From assembly GCF_003339865.1 (NCBI RefSeq), contig NZ_QPKV01000008.1:124001-188000 (forward strand): a stretch of 64,000 nt of DNA, written 5' to 3'. The stretch comes from Pedobacter chinensis. GTDB lineage: Bacteria > Bacteroidota > Bacteroidia > Sphingobacteriales > Sphingobacteriaceae. Positions 7,808 to 17,071 of this stretch are shown one piece after another (within the stretch, counting starts at the first letter, position 1; the number at the start of each line of letters is the position of its first letter). The notes beneath the pieces are model-generated. The model ran no database searches and had not been told where the DNA came from. It worked only from the letters and a program-made list of their open reading frames with translations. Both the position numbers and the translations under genes were made by a program.

Positions 7808-8650
7808 TTATGGCTTAATATCAATCACATCTCCGGCAGTAAAAATTCCGAATTCAGCCTGATTGAATTTCAATAAACCTTTATCTGTTTTCTTAAGTTC
7901 TTTTGGATTGGCCATACGAATAACCTGACTATCACCTGCTACAGTTGCTTTGTTGCCATGAACAATAATAGCAGTACTCTCATCAATCCCAACACAAACC
8001 AAATCAGGATGGGCCGCCAAAGCAGAAATCAATCTGTTATAGCGGTTACGTTTTAAAAAATGTTGATCGATAATGGTGTTTTCCAGCAGCCCCATGCCTG
8101 GAGAAAAATCCACGTTTTTATCCCATAGTTTATTAAAAGTCTCTGTGTAAGCGGTATCGAGCAACTGCTTTCCGGTAATCATATATTTACTCATTACTGC
8201 TGCACCAGCGCTTGTTCCGGCGATGGTTGAACCATTTTGATAAGCTTTATGGATTGCCGCATAAACCGGTGTATTTAACACCACTTTCATAAAACGGCTT
8301 TGATCACCGCCCAAAATGTAAATCAATTTTGCACCAGCTAAAGAATCAATCCATTTTTTATCATTTACATCATGTTTGGCAAAATTGAAATTTCTGATCG
8401 TTCTGTTATCCAGCTTTTTCAATTGAGCAGAAATACTTTTAAAACCAGAATCGGGAATCTCACTGGCCATTGGTAAAATGATAATATAGTCATTGGCTTT
8501 CAAAGCAGCAGTATTCAGCATTTCTTTCATTAAGGCATCAGAACGATTTCCTCCGCCAATAATAAACAAATTGCCCTTTGCAGCTTTACTTTGTGCATTT
8601 AACATCAAAGCTATTCCAAGAAAAATGGTTAGCAGAAATAGTTTTTTCAT
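7808..8650 (-). CDS. Exported cyanophycinase-family peptidase (S51)
   Basis: This S51 serine peptidase (280 residues) has a Sec signal (MKKLFLLTIFLGIALMLNAQ). Cyanophycinases cleave the cyanophycin backbone (multi-arginyl poly-aspartate) to beta-Asp-Arg dipeptides. Visible motifs are LFIIGGG at residue 28, LGGDQ at 113-117, and the nucleophile elbow AGTSAGA with Ser147. The length fits cyanophycinase better than peptidase E, which has about 230 residues. It is the last gene after a second S51 protein and an isoaspartyl peptidase. Activity on cyanophycin is inferred from family and neighbours; another beta-aspartyl peptide is possible. Confidence 0.85.
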   Translation of the reverse strand: MKKLFLLTIFLGIALMLNAQSKAAKGNLFIIGGGNRSDALMKEMLNTAALKANDYIIILPMASEIPDSGFKSISAQLKKLDNRTIRNFNFAKHDVNDKKWIDSLAGAKLIYILGGDQSRFMKVVLNTPVYAAIHKAYQNGSTIAGTSAGAAVMSKYMITGKQLLDTAYTETFNKLWDKNVDFSPGMGLLENTIIDQHFLKRNRYNRLISALAAHPDLVCVGIDESTAIIVHGNKATVAGDSQVIRMANPKELKKTDKGLLKFNQAEFGIFTAGDVIDIKP

Positions 8651-8735
8651 CTATTTAGTTCGTTTTCATTTGTAGTGAAGCAATCATGACTTTAGTTTCT
8701 TTTAAGAATTTAGTCAAATCATGATGGTTTCATTA

Positions 8736-9761
8736 TTATTTATAAATGCTCACTTCAATTTTACCATCAGCCGTAATTGCGCCTCTATACATGCCTTCAG
8801 TATTAAAAGGCATAGCTATATTACCTTTCTTATCCAGAGCGATTAAGCCGCCATCACCGCCCATTTTACCTACTTTTTCCAATGCAATTTTTGAGGCTTC
8901 GTTAACCGATAATCCTTTATACTCCATTAAATCGGAAATGGTTTTTGCCACCACATTACGAATATAAAATTCGCCCCAACCTGTACAGGAAATAGCAGCT
9001 GTTTCATTATTGCAGTAGGTTCCGGCACCAATAATCGGTGCATCGCCCACACGGCCATATTTTTTATTTGTCATTCCACCGGTTGAAGTTCCCGCAGCCA
9101 GGTTACCTGCCTTATCTAATGCCACACACCCTACTGTACCAAATTTGTAATCGTGGTTTTTACTTCCCAATAACTCTGATTTTTTACTTCCGTGATCGAG
9201 AACAGCCCTGGTAGAATCTTCCTTAATGGCATTCAGTAAACCATCCCAACGCTCTTTAGTCCAGAAATATTTTGGATCTACAATTTCCAAACCTACTTCT
9301 TTGGCGAACTGATCTGCACCCGCGCCAACCATCATCACATGTTCAGATTTTTCCATTACTGCTCTTGCGGCTGAAATTGGATTTTTGATCGTAGTTACTC
9401 CGGCAACAGATCCTGCCATTAAAGTTTTTCCATCCATAATGGCGGCGTCCAGTTCGTTTCTACCATCATGCGTAAAAACAGCACCCTTACCCGCATTAAA
9501 ATGAGGGTCGTTTTCCAAAACGTGAATGGTTGCCTCAACAGCATCAAGACTTGATTTACCGGCTTTAATTTCTGCATAACCTGCGTTCAACGCTTTTGTT
9601 AATGCAGCAATGTATGCGGCTTCCTTTTCAGGAGTCATATTTTTCTTCAGAATGGTACCCGCACCGCCGTGAATAACCATTACATATTTTTTCTGTTGCG
9701 CAGAAACGTTTAATGCCAGTACTGAAAGAAACAGCACTGCAAATAATCTTAATGATTTCAT
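8736..9761 (-). CDS. Exported isoaspartyl peptidase / L-asparaginase (Ntn hydrolase, T2)
   Basis: Plant-type asparaginases of this family self-cleave and hydrolyse beta-aspartyl dipeptides such as beta-Asp-Arg, the product of cyanophycinase. The 341-residue product has a signal peptide ending NVSAQ, the opening motif VIHGGAGTI, the autocleavage site GTVG with nucleophile Thr209, and the substrate-binding stretch TSTGGMTNKKYGRVGDAPI. Export places it in the periplasm. It lies 6 bases after the upstream S51 gene and 85 bases before the next one, so the three are likely co-transcribed. Confidence 0.92.
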   Translation of the reverse strand: MKSLRLFAVLFLSVLALNVSAQQKKYVMVIHGGAGTILKKNMTPEKEAAYIAALTKALNAGYAEIKAGKSSLDAVEATIHVLENDPHFNAGKGAVFTHDGRNELDAAIMDGKTLMAGSVAGVTTIKNPISAARAVMEKSEHVMMVGAGADQFAKEVGLEIVDPKYFWTKERWDGLLNAIKEDSTRAVLDHGSKKSELLGSKNHDYKFGTVGCVALDKAGNLAAGTSTGGMTNKKYGRVGDAPIIGAGTYCNNETAAISCTGWGEFYIRNVVAKTISDLMEYKGLSVNEASKIALEKVGKMGGDGGLIALDKKGNIAMPFNTEGMYRGAITADGKIEVSIYK

Positions 9762-9767
9762 ATTCTT

Positions 9768-10865
9768 TTATTGATCTTTTTTATTTAACACTCCATTATC
9801 AATCCACCACCAATACCATTTTCCACCGGTAGCTTCACTGGCCTTAAAGTTAGCAACATTAAAGTTTCCACCACCATTTACCGATGCAGGAATTTCGTAA
9901 ACTGAAACTGCTTTTTCGCCATTGTTCCAGATTGTTTTTTTATAGGGCTCCATTTGCTCTGGCTGTTTACCTGCATCAGAAATAATGAAATAGGCATAAC
10001 TGTATGGTCTTGTGACAGCGTAATCACCAAAAACCTGTGCCTTTCCATCGTTGTCAATACAAACAGCTGTTCTTTCATCTGCTGCAATACATTTTGCCGG
10101 TACTTTCCAATCTTTGTTGATTCTACCTAGAAACACCACAGATCTTCCTTCCCGATCGCGGGTTAAATAATGCTGATCGGTAATTACATTTTGCAAATAC
10201 GGTGCTTTTAGGAAATCATTGTTGTAAAGTGTAACGTTAGTATCATAAGGATTTGCAAGCGCTTGAGCCGAAGTTAATCCGCCGGTTTCGCCGCTATAAT
10301 AAAAACCACCCAAAATGGCACACCCAGCACTCGTGCCACCAACAGGAGCCTTTTTATCATTTAAAAGATAATTTAAAGCTTGCTCAGTTTTCGTTCCTTT
10401 CCAGTATTTCATGTAATCAGATTGATCACCCCCGGCAATAAAAACCATTTCAGCATTGCGGATAATGTAGGCCACGGTATCATTATTAGCCAATTCTTTA
10501 GTATTGATTAACAAGGTTTCCACAGAGTTCACGCTACCTAACCCATTCACGTAAGGGTTATAGGCATCAGTGCCGGTAGCGCGTAAAATCACAACATCAC
10601 CACCTCCACTTCTCTCAATCATCCATTTAAACGCGGCATCAACATCGGTACCACCACCCATTAAAACCATACCTCCATTGGTAGCCTTAACAACATTACT
10701 GCTATCACCAACAATTCCTATTGATGCAGGGCGTTTTTTTGCTACCGGAGTTGTTGGGGGAATTGTGCCACCGTCCCCTGTACCCGGGGTTGGATTATCT
10801 GATTTTCCACACCCTAAAGAAGATATGCAAAATGCCATCAATAAAACGATAAGTAATTGTTTCAT
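9768..10865 (-). CDS. Cyanophycinase-like S51 lipoprotein
   Basis: This is a second S51 family member (365 residues), diverged from the one at 7808. It has a lipoprotein signal (SSLGC, Cys19) and a Gly/Pro/Thr-rich linker at about residues 20-42 that would hold the enzyme off the membrane. The motifs are VLMGGG, FIAGGDQSDY at about 143 and the nucleophile elbow GGTSAGC with Ser179. Lipidation next to SusD suggests surface or outer-membrane location, where it could make the first cut in an extracellular polymer. Placement directly behind susD supports one uptake locus. Confidence 0.85.
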   Translation of the reverse strand: MKQLLIVLLMAFCISSLGCGKSDNPTPGTGDGGTIPPTTPVAKKRPASIGIVGDSSNVVKATNGGMVLMGGGTDVDAAFKWMIERSGGGDVVILRATGTDAYNPYVNGLGSVNSVETLLINTKELANNDTVAYIIRNAEMVFIAGGDQSDYMKYWKGTKTEQALNYLLNDKKAPVGGTSAGCAILGGFYYSGETGGLTSAQALANPYDTNVTLYNNDFLKAPYLQNVITDQHYLTRDREGRSVVFLGRINKDWKVPAKCIAADERTAVCIDNDGKAQVFGDYAVTRPYSYAYFIISDAGKQPEQMEPYKKTIWNNGEKAVSVYEIPASVNGGGNFNVANFKASEATGGKWYWWWIDNGVLNKKDQ

Positions 10866-10877
10866 AAGTTGATTTTA

Positions 10878-10910
10878 ATATTCTGGCGAAAAAAATATCC
10901 GCCAGAATAT
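10878..10910 (-). other. Intercistronic hairpin between susD and the S51 lipoprotein gene
   Basis: Perfect 11-bp stem ATATTCTGGCG (10878-10888) / CGCCAGAATAT (10900-10910), lying a few bases after the susD stop codon. No T-run follows on the minus strand, so it may be an RNA-stabilising or attenuating stem rather than a full terminator. Confidence 0.6.
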
Positions 10911-10915
10911 AATTC

Positions 10916-12307
10916 CTAGTAACCAGGATTTTGAACTGTATTTTTATTCACTGAAATTTCTGATGCCGGAATTGGAAATGAATATTGAGCTTGTGTTGGT
11001 AACAAAGTTACTGCACCTGATGCATTTACGGCATCAGCAGCTAATCTGGCAACAGGTAATGATCTTCTTTTTAAATCAAAGAAACGGTGCCCCTCAAAAG
11101 CCAATTCCTTATACCTTTCTTCCATTATTGCGGCAATTAAAGTTGCTTTATCTGCAAAAGTTGCATTAACATAAGCATTAATGCGAGCCGCTCGTAAAGC
11201 ATTCAGATCTCCTGCAGCATCACCGGTAGATTCTGCTCTGGCTTCTGCTCTAATTAAATACATTTCTCCGGTACGAAATAATTTAATATCTGTTAAACCC
11301 GGAGCGGTTGAGGTACCGCCAATGTATTTATTAACCAAATACTGCGATTTCGGAGCAACGCGAGTGGCATCATATTTAATATAAGCTGGAAAACGAATAT
11401 CATTTATCTGATCAAAAGATGCAATTAATTTAAAGGCAGGAGCATAAAGTACAATACCTCCAGTTTGACGATAATAAAAATCTCCCAATCTGGAGTCGGT
11501 TGTACCTACACGTTTAGCTTTCCAAATTACTTCGCTGTCATTAGCATCAGTCCACAAACCTGGGAACTGTGCTTTAGTAGCCAAAGGAAAAGCATCTATA
11601 GCTTCTGTAGAGTAAGTAATGGCTTCTCCCCAATTTTTCTCATACAATGCAACACGCGCCTGAATAGCTGAAACACCAGCTTTGGTAATACGTGTTTTAT
11701 CGGTAAAGGTTGTTGGGATTAACGGTTTTGCAGCTACTAAATCGACCTTTACATTCGCAATAACCACTTCGAAATTATCTCTTGATGGGTAACTAATTTT
11801 AGATTCATGCATATATGGCACTCCCAAAGCACCAGTTTGATACGATGCAGCATAATTGCGTAAAAGCTCGAAATGAAAATAGGCACGCAAAGCTAATAAT
11901 TCACCACGGTAACGGGCACCCAAGGTAACATCTGCGCCTGTTAAAGTTAACGCATCTAAACCTGCGATGGTTCTGTTTATGCGATCAATAGCAACATAAA
12001 AGGTTCCATATTGTGAAGTTACCGAGCCACTTCCAGCTGTATATAACCATCTAAAAGCATCACTGTTTCCAACCGTATTTTCTGTAGGAAACGTGGCTTC
12101 ATCAGAAACTGTCGACACAACGCCGATAGTTCCACCATCCAGCAGCGCATAAACACCCAAAATGCCTAAATTTATGTCGCTTATATTCCTATATGCTTTA
12201 TCTGGCGAAATTGTATCCGTTGGCACCAAATCTAACTTTGTACAAGATGCGGTAATAAACAATAACGAGAATATAAGTATGTATTTTTGATATATTTTAT
12301 TAATCAT
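10916..12307 (-). CDS. RagB/SusD-family outer-membrane lipoprotein
   Basis: SusD-type proteins form the lid of a SusC channel at the cell surface and bind the ligand. The 463-residue product has a lipoprotein signal with FITASCTK, the N-terminal SusD region with RINRTIAGLDAL, the RAYFHFELLRNYA helix typical of the family, and the C-terminal EERYKELAFEGHRFFDLKR motif. It follows the SusC gene by 11 bases. The genes behind it suggest that the ligand is cyanophycin or a beta-aspartyl peptide. Confidence 0.94.
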   Translation of the reverse strand: MINKIYQKYILIFSLLFITASCTKLDLVPTDTISPDKAYRNISDINLGILGVYALLDGGTIGVVSTVSDEATFPTENTVGNSDAFRWLYTAGSGSVTSQYGTFYVAIDRINRTIAGLDALTLTGADVTLGARYRGELLALRAYFHFELLRNYAASYQTGALGVPYMHESKISYPSRDNFEVVIANVKVDLVAAKPLIPTTFTDKTRITKAGVSAIQARVALYEKNWGEAITYSTEAIDAFPLATKAQFPGLWTDANDSEVIWKAKRVGTTDSRLGDFYYRQTGGIVLYAPAFKLIASFDQINDIRFPAYIKYDATRVAPKSQYLVNKYIGGTSTAPGLTDIKLFRTGEMYLIRAEARAESTGDAAGDLNALRAARINAYVNATFADKATLIAAIMEERYKELAFEGHRFFDLKRRSLPVARLAADAVNASGAVTLLPTQAQYSFPIPASEISVNKNTVQNPGY

Positions 12308-12318
12308 TGCTGTAATTA

Positions 12319-15300
12319 TTAAAAGTTAACATTTAAACCAGCGGTATAAGTTCTGGTGTTTGGATATTGAAAACGACCATAAACGGCGTTATTTTCTGGA
12401 TCTAATCCTCTCCATTTCGTCCAGGTAAATAAATTTTGCCCTTGAACAAAGATTTTTACTCCCTTAATGATCCGCGTTTTTTCCAAGATGGTTTTTGGAA
12501 TAGAATAACCAATAGTCAGGTTTCTCAATCTTAAGAAAGATGCATCCTGAATATCTTTTGAAGTAAAGTTTCTTGGAATATCAAACCTTTGAAGAATAGC
12601 ATCATTACCTGTATCGCCAGCAACCTGCCATCTGTTCTCCAACATTCTTACTGTTTGGTTACTGGTTGCATAACGCTGGTTTTCATTGTAGAAATCTTCG
12701 TTGTTCCAACGCATCACATTTGATACAAATGAGAATAATGCAGAAGCCGTAATGCCTTTATAACTTAATGAAGTGTTAAAGCCTCCTGTAAATGTTGGAT
12801 ATAAGCCTCCTGAGTTGGTTGTGCTTTGAGTATTCACATTATAATTTGTGGTAATAGATCCATCAAGATTATAATATTGAGCCTCTCCAGTTTGTGGATT
12901 TACACCTGCCCAATCTGGAGCATAATAAGTTCCGTAAGGTAAACCTACTTTTAAAATACGGGTATCACCGTCAGGATATGAATCCACCAAATCAGTAACA
13001 TGCAGAATTTTATTCTTGTTGTAACCTGCATTAACCCCTAATGTCCAGATAAAATCTTTAGATCTGATCACATCTCCGCTTACCTCAAACTCCACACCTC
13101 TATTTCTCATTATACCAGCACTCAAGTTTAATTCACTAAAACCAGATGTTGCAGATAATGGTTGATTGATAAACATGTTGGTTGTTTTTCTATTATAGTA
13201 ATCAACAGTTACACGCAATCTGTTTTTGAACATTGCTAAATCGAACCCGGTGTTAAATTCCTTTACGTATTCCCAGTCAAATTCAGCATTTCCAGGGGTT
13301 GTTGCTCTTATTGCAGCTACACCACCATAAGAAGTATTCACAGCATAGGTTGGTAAGTATAAGAAATCACCACCAAATGGACTTGCGGTGATACCGTAAC
13401 TACTGCGGATTCTTAAATCAGAAATCAAATCAGATGATTTTAAGAATTCTTCAGCCTTAGCATTCCAATTGGCACCAACCGAATAGAAACCATGCCATTT
13501 GTTTTTCGGCGCTACTCTTGTCGAGCCATCATAACGGTAACTTCCTGTTAAGGTATATTTCTCATCATAAGTGTATCTGGCAACCCCCATGAATGATGCT
13601 AGTGCATTTTTGGTTTTACCGCCCGTTGTAGATGGTAAAAATGTTGCACTGCCGTTTGTTGCCCCTGCTGGTGTCTCCGGTAAACGCCCATCAATACCAT
13701 AAGCGCTAAAGCCGAATGAGTTATAGTTGTTGTAAACATACTCATAGAAAGCTGAAGCTTCAAAATCATGAACTTCATTAAACTTCTTGGCATAAGTTAA
13801 GCCCGTAGTGGAAATGATGTTGAAATTTCTTCTGCTTGCATCGGTTAAACGCCCTTTGCCACCTAAGGTATTGGCCACACTTCTTGATCCATAATAAGAA
13901 TCAGGATTGATAAATACCTGATCTGTTGATTGTCTGTAATCAATACCTGCTCTCGTTGTGATTTTTAATTCAGGCAAAATTTGATATGCAAATGATGTAC
14001 TGATAATAGATTTTAACTGATCTGTTTTATCTGATGAATTTAGTAAACGCTCTAACGCCTGACTTCCCTCTCTTTGATCTAAAATAAAATATGAAGATCT
14101 ATTTCCAGGATGTACCAAAGTTCCATCAGATGCATAGGGTTTTTCGTAGGGCAGAGCATAGTAAACGGCCGACATAGCAGTTCCCACACTTGTAGAACCC
14201 TCTCCTTCGGTAAAGCTAGATTGAGAATATCCTAATGAAAGGTTAACACTTCCGCTAAATTTATCATCCTTAAAATCCAAATTACTTCTTAGTGAGTAAC
14301 GATCTAAGCCGGTACGTTTTGCTACGCCTTCCTGGCTGTAATAATTTAATGAGTTATAGAAACGTAAATTTTCATTACCTCCGCTAATGCTCACTTGTTG
14401 CTCCTGAAATTTACCTCTCTGAAAGAAAATATCTCTCCAGTCGGTATTTATTTGTCTTAAACTATCCAAAATAAAATCAGCACGGGCACGAGTTGCTGCT
14501 GTTCCTGTAGCGTAAGTTGGATTTTTTGGAGAATAAGTCCATCCTGGTCCAATGTTACGACCAAAGCTTGCTCCAATTTCTTCTTCAAACTGCAAACGTT
14601 GTTGTGTGTTCATCATTTCAAAATTTGGCCTGCTTAAATTAGAGAAACCATATTGAGAAGTATAATTCACGGCCAATTTACCTGCTCTACCTTTTTTGGT
14701 TGTCAATACAATCACACCATTCGAACCCCTTGATCCATAAAGCGCTTTTGCTGACGCATCTTTTAAAACCGTTGCCGATTCAATATCTTCAGGATTGATG
14801 GTTTGAAAATAACCTGCTTCAATTGGCACACCATCTAAAACAAAAAGTGGTGCAGAAGAACCATTTATACTACCAATACCACGAATCACAACAGCGGCAC
14901 TTTGCCCGGGTTGCCCTGATGTAGAGATTACACTCATCCCCGGAACACGACCTTGTAGAATCTGATCAACAGTTAAGCCAGGAACATCATTTATTTTATC
15001 AGCAGTTACTAATGAAGTTGCATTAGCCGATTGCGCTTTAGTATAATTGGTATAGCCTGTAACCACCACATCGCTCAAACTCCCTGTGGCTGGGGTTAAT
15101 TTAACTGAACCTAATTGTGCTTTAGCAATTACTTCTTTATCTGCATAACCAATATAAGAAATAACCAATACTGCATTTTCATCCACATTTCTGATCATGA
15201 AATTTCCGTTACCATCTGTTACGTAAATTGCCGATTGGCCTTTAACACGTACTGAAGCACCCGGCATTGGATTTCCGTTTTCATCTACGATTTTACCCGT

Positions 15301-15540
15301 AACATCAATGGCTTTTACGCTTTCACCAATGTTTGCTTTAGGAAATATTAAAATGGTATTTTCTTTAATTTCCCAACCGAAGGGTTGTGATTTTAAAGCT
15401 TGTGTTAACACATCGGCAAGCTCTGCATTTTTTAAATCGATGGTTACCGGTTTAGATTTTTGCTGAACTATATCTGTATCATATAGAAAGAAATAACCCG
15501 TTTGGCGTTTAATTTCTTTTAAAACACGCACTAAAGGCAT
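12319..15540 (-). CDS. SusC/RagA TonB-dependent receptor with STN domain (leader interrupted)
   Basis: The intact frame gives 1073 residues: an STN domain at about 1-65, a carboxypeptidase-D-like beta-sandwich at about 80-155 (GKIVDENGNPMPGASV), a plug with GSINGSSAPLFVLDGVPI and LYGSRGSNGVI, and a C-terminal barrel ending TAGLNVNF. STN domains signal to FecR-type anti-sigma factors, and a FecR/sigma pair lies just upstream. The first ATG of the open frame (15540) falls after the expected signal peptide. The upstream in-frame sequence encodes a normal leader broken by one TAG (see 15541-15630). As it stands the receptor would lack an export signal. Confidence 0.88.
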   Translation of the reverse strand: MPLVRVLKEIKRQTGYFFLYDTDIVQQKSKPVTIDLKNAELADVLTQALKSQPFGWEIKENTILIFPKANIGESVKAIDVTGKIVDENGNPMPGASVRVKGQSAIYVTDGNGNFMIRNVDENAVLVISYIGYADKEVIAKAQLGSVKLTPATGSLSDVVVTGYTNYTKAQSANATSLVTADKINDVPGLTVDQILQGRVPGMSVISTSGQPGQSAAVVIRGIGSINGSSAPLFVLDGVPIEAGYFQTINPEDIESATVLKDASAKALYGSRGSNGVIVLTTKKGRAGKLAVNYTSQYGFSNLSRPNFEMMNTQQRLQFEEEIGASFGRNIGPGWTYSPKNPTYATGTAATRARADFILDSLRQINTDWRDIFFQRGKFQEQQVSISGGNENLRFYNSLNYYSQEGVAKRTGLDRYSLRSNLDFKDDKFSGSVNLSLGYSQSSFTEGEGSTSVGTAMSAVYYALPYEKPYASDGTLVHPGNRSSYFILDQREGSQALERLLNSSDKTDQLKSIISTSFAYQILPELKITTRAGIDYRQSTDQVFINPDSYYGSRSVANTLGGKGRLTDASRRNFNIISTTGLTYAKKFNEVHDFEASAFYEYVYNNYNSFGFSAYGIDGRLPETPAGATNGSATFLPSTTGGKTKNALASFMGVARYTYDEKYTLTGSYRYDGSTRVAPKNKWHGFYSVGANWNAKAEEFLKSSDLISDLRIRSSYGITASPFGGDFLYLPTYAVNTSYGGVAAIRATTPGNAEFDWEYVKEFNTGFDLAMFKNRLRVTVDYYNRKTTNMFINQPLSATSGFSELNLSAGIMRNRGVEFEVSGDVIRSKDFIWTLGVNAGYNKNKILHVTDLVDSYPDGDTRILKVGLPYGTYYAPDWAGVNPQTGEAQYYNLDGSITTNYNVNTQSTTNSGGLYPTFTGGFNTSLSYKGITASALFSFVSNVMRWNNEDFYNENQRYATSNQTVRMLENRWQVAGDTGNDAILQRFDIPRNFTSKDIQDASFLRLRNLTIGYSIPKTILEKTRIIKGVKIFVQGQNLFTWTKWRGLDPENNAVYGRFQYPNTRTYTAGLNVNF

Positions 15541-15630
15541 GTTTTTTTGGCTAATATTTATGCGTTGTGAAAATGCATTGGCACTTACCTAGACGCATAA
15601 AACAGTCATTAAAAAAATAAAAAGTTTCAT
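15541..15630 (-). pseudogene. SusC signal-peptide region broken by an in-frame TAG
   Basis: Read in the susC frame from ATG at 15630, this encodes MKLFIFLMTVLCV, then TAG (15589-15591), then VSANAFSQRINISQKN, running straight into the STN domain. Together it is a textbook Bacteroidetes SusC leader in which the position before VSANA is commonly Gln. A single C-to-T change of CAG would give this stop. Either the gene carries a nonsense mutation, or this is a base-call error. Confidence 0.8.
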
Positions 15631-15800
15631 AGCCCTAATAAATTGTTGGTTTAGATAATTTGCAGTAAAGCGCATTGGTTTATTCGCCGCGGGATGACTA
15701 CTTCGAGTGTAAAAGTTCATACATTCAGTTTGGTTTAAAGTTTAATTGATTAGTTTTTGTGTTCTCTGGTTTTGATGCTATTTCATTATTTTGCCATAGG

Positions 15801-16979
15801 CTATTGATTTTCCGGTAATACTTTTAGCTGACGGTTTTCTTTTAGTTCAAACCTGATGTTTCCTGTTTTCTCCAGCATTTTTAAAACTTCAGATAGTTTA
15901 GATTTGCGGGGAACCATTCCATTATATCTTTTATTAGGGATTGAAGAATAATCAATCTTAATATCATACCATCTTTCCAGCTGGCTAAGGATGATTTTCA
16001 GGTCCGAATCATTAAATTGAAATAGTCCGTTTTTCCAGGCGGTTTCATCGTCAGTGTCAACATCCGTTACTAACCGGATGGCAGAATTTCCAGACAAACC
16101 CGCTACGGCTTGCTCTCCTGGCTTCAAAATCCTGGTTGATTTGAGGTTGCTCACTTTCACACTTCCCTCTAACAAGGTTGTTTTAATGATTTCATCATCC
16201 ATGTAACCATTAATATTGAAATGCGTTCCAAGCACTTCAACATCCTGATTCAGGCTTTTTACATGAAAAGGCATTGCCTTGTTTTTGGCAACTTCAAAAT
16301 AGGCTTCTCCCGTAAGCACAACTGAACGCTGATTACCAACAAATGCTTCAGGATATTTTAAAGATGATGCAGCATTTAACCAGACTTTAGTGCCATCGGG
16401 CAAAATAACCTGATATTGGCCACCTTTTGGCGTTTGAATGGTATTATAAGAAACATTTTTTTTATCAAAATTCTCCCGGTTAAGAACAGTATAAACCAAT
16501 TGACCATCTTTAGTCTTAGTGATTTTGATTCCATCTTTATCACTGATATTGGCAGAAGTTTTTTCATCAAGAACAATCTTTGAGCCATCTGCCAGCGTTA
16601 AAATAGCTTTATCTGTTCCTGGTAAAACATCCAGGTGTTTGTTTACTGTTAAATTTGATGTTTTCGAAATAGAATCGGTTTTTAAGAAAAAGTAAAAACC
16701 ACTACCTATTAAAATCAATATTGCAGCTGCAGAGGCATACCTGTAGAACGAAATCGTTTTTGACTTTTTAAATGAAGCTATTTTTTGTTGAATAGCTTTA
16801 AAGTTTTCCTCTTCCAGCTTTTGAATTTCATCAACATTGCCGGAACTTAAGTCATCTTCAGCTTTACCTAAAAATTTATAGTATTCTTCAACAAAAAGAA
16901 TTTCTTCTGCTGTTGCCTTGCCAAACAAGTAGCGTTCAATAATCTTTTGTATGTCTTTTTTGTAATGAAAGGGATTCAT
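15801..16979 (-). CDS. FecR-family anti-sigma factor
   Basis: This inner-membrane regulator relays the state of a TonB-dependent receptor to an ECF sigma factor. The ATG at 16979 was chosen (392 residues) because the longer frame from 17057 adds an atypical hydrophobic stretch before the conserved MNPFHYKKDIQ start. The cytoplasmic N-terminal helices are residues 1-75, the single membrane span is about 81-99 (YASAAAILILIGSGFYFFL), and the periplasmic FecR domain contains LPDGTKVWLNAASSLKYP. A DUF4974-type C-terminal domain follows. It is 92 bases after the sigma-factor gene and 170 bases before the SusC leader. Confidence 0.92.
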   Translation of the reverse strand: MNPFHYKKDIQKIIERYLFGKATAEEILFVEEYYKFLGKAEDDLSSGNVDEIQKLEEENFKAIQQKIASFKKSKTISFYRYASAAAILILIGSGFYFFLKTDSISKTSNLTVNKHLDVLPGTDKAILTLADGSKIVLDEKTSANISDKDGIKITKTKDGQLVYTVLNRENFDKKNVSYNTIQTPKGGQYQVILPDGTKVWLNAASSLKYPEAFVGNQRSVVLTGEAYFEVAKNKAMPFHVKSLNQDVEVLGTHFNINGYMDDEIIKTTLLEGSVKVSNLKSTRILKPGEQAVAGLSGNSAIRLVTDVDTDDETAWKNGLFQFNDSDLKIILSQLERWYDIKIDYSSIPNKRYNGMVPRKSKLSEVLKMLEKTGNIRFELKENRQLKVLPENQ

Positions 16980-17071
16980 TTTTTCTGGTTTATGATAGTA
17001 TGTACCAGAAAAAGGAAAATATCCCAAAAGAATTTTAAATATTTTACAAATCAGCAAAAAATCTGAAAATA

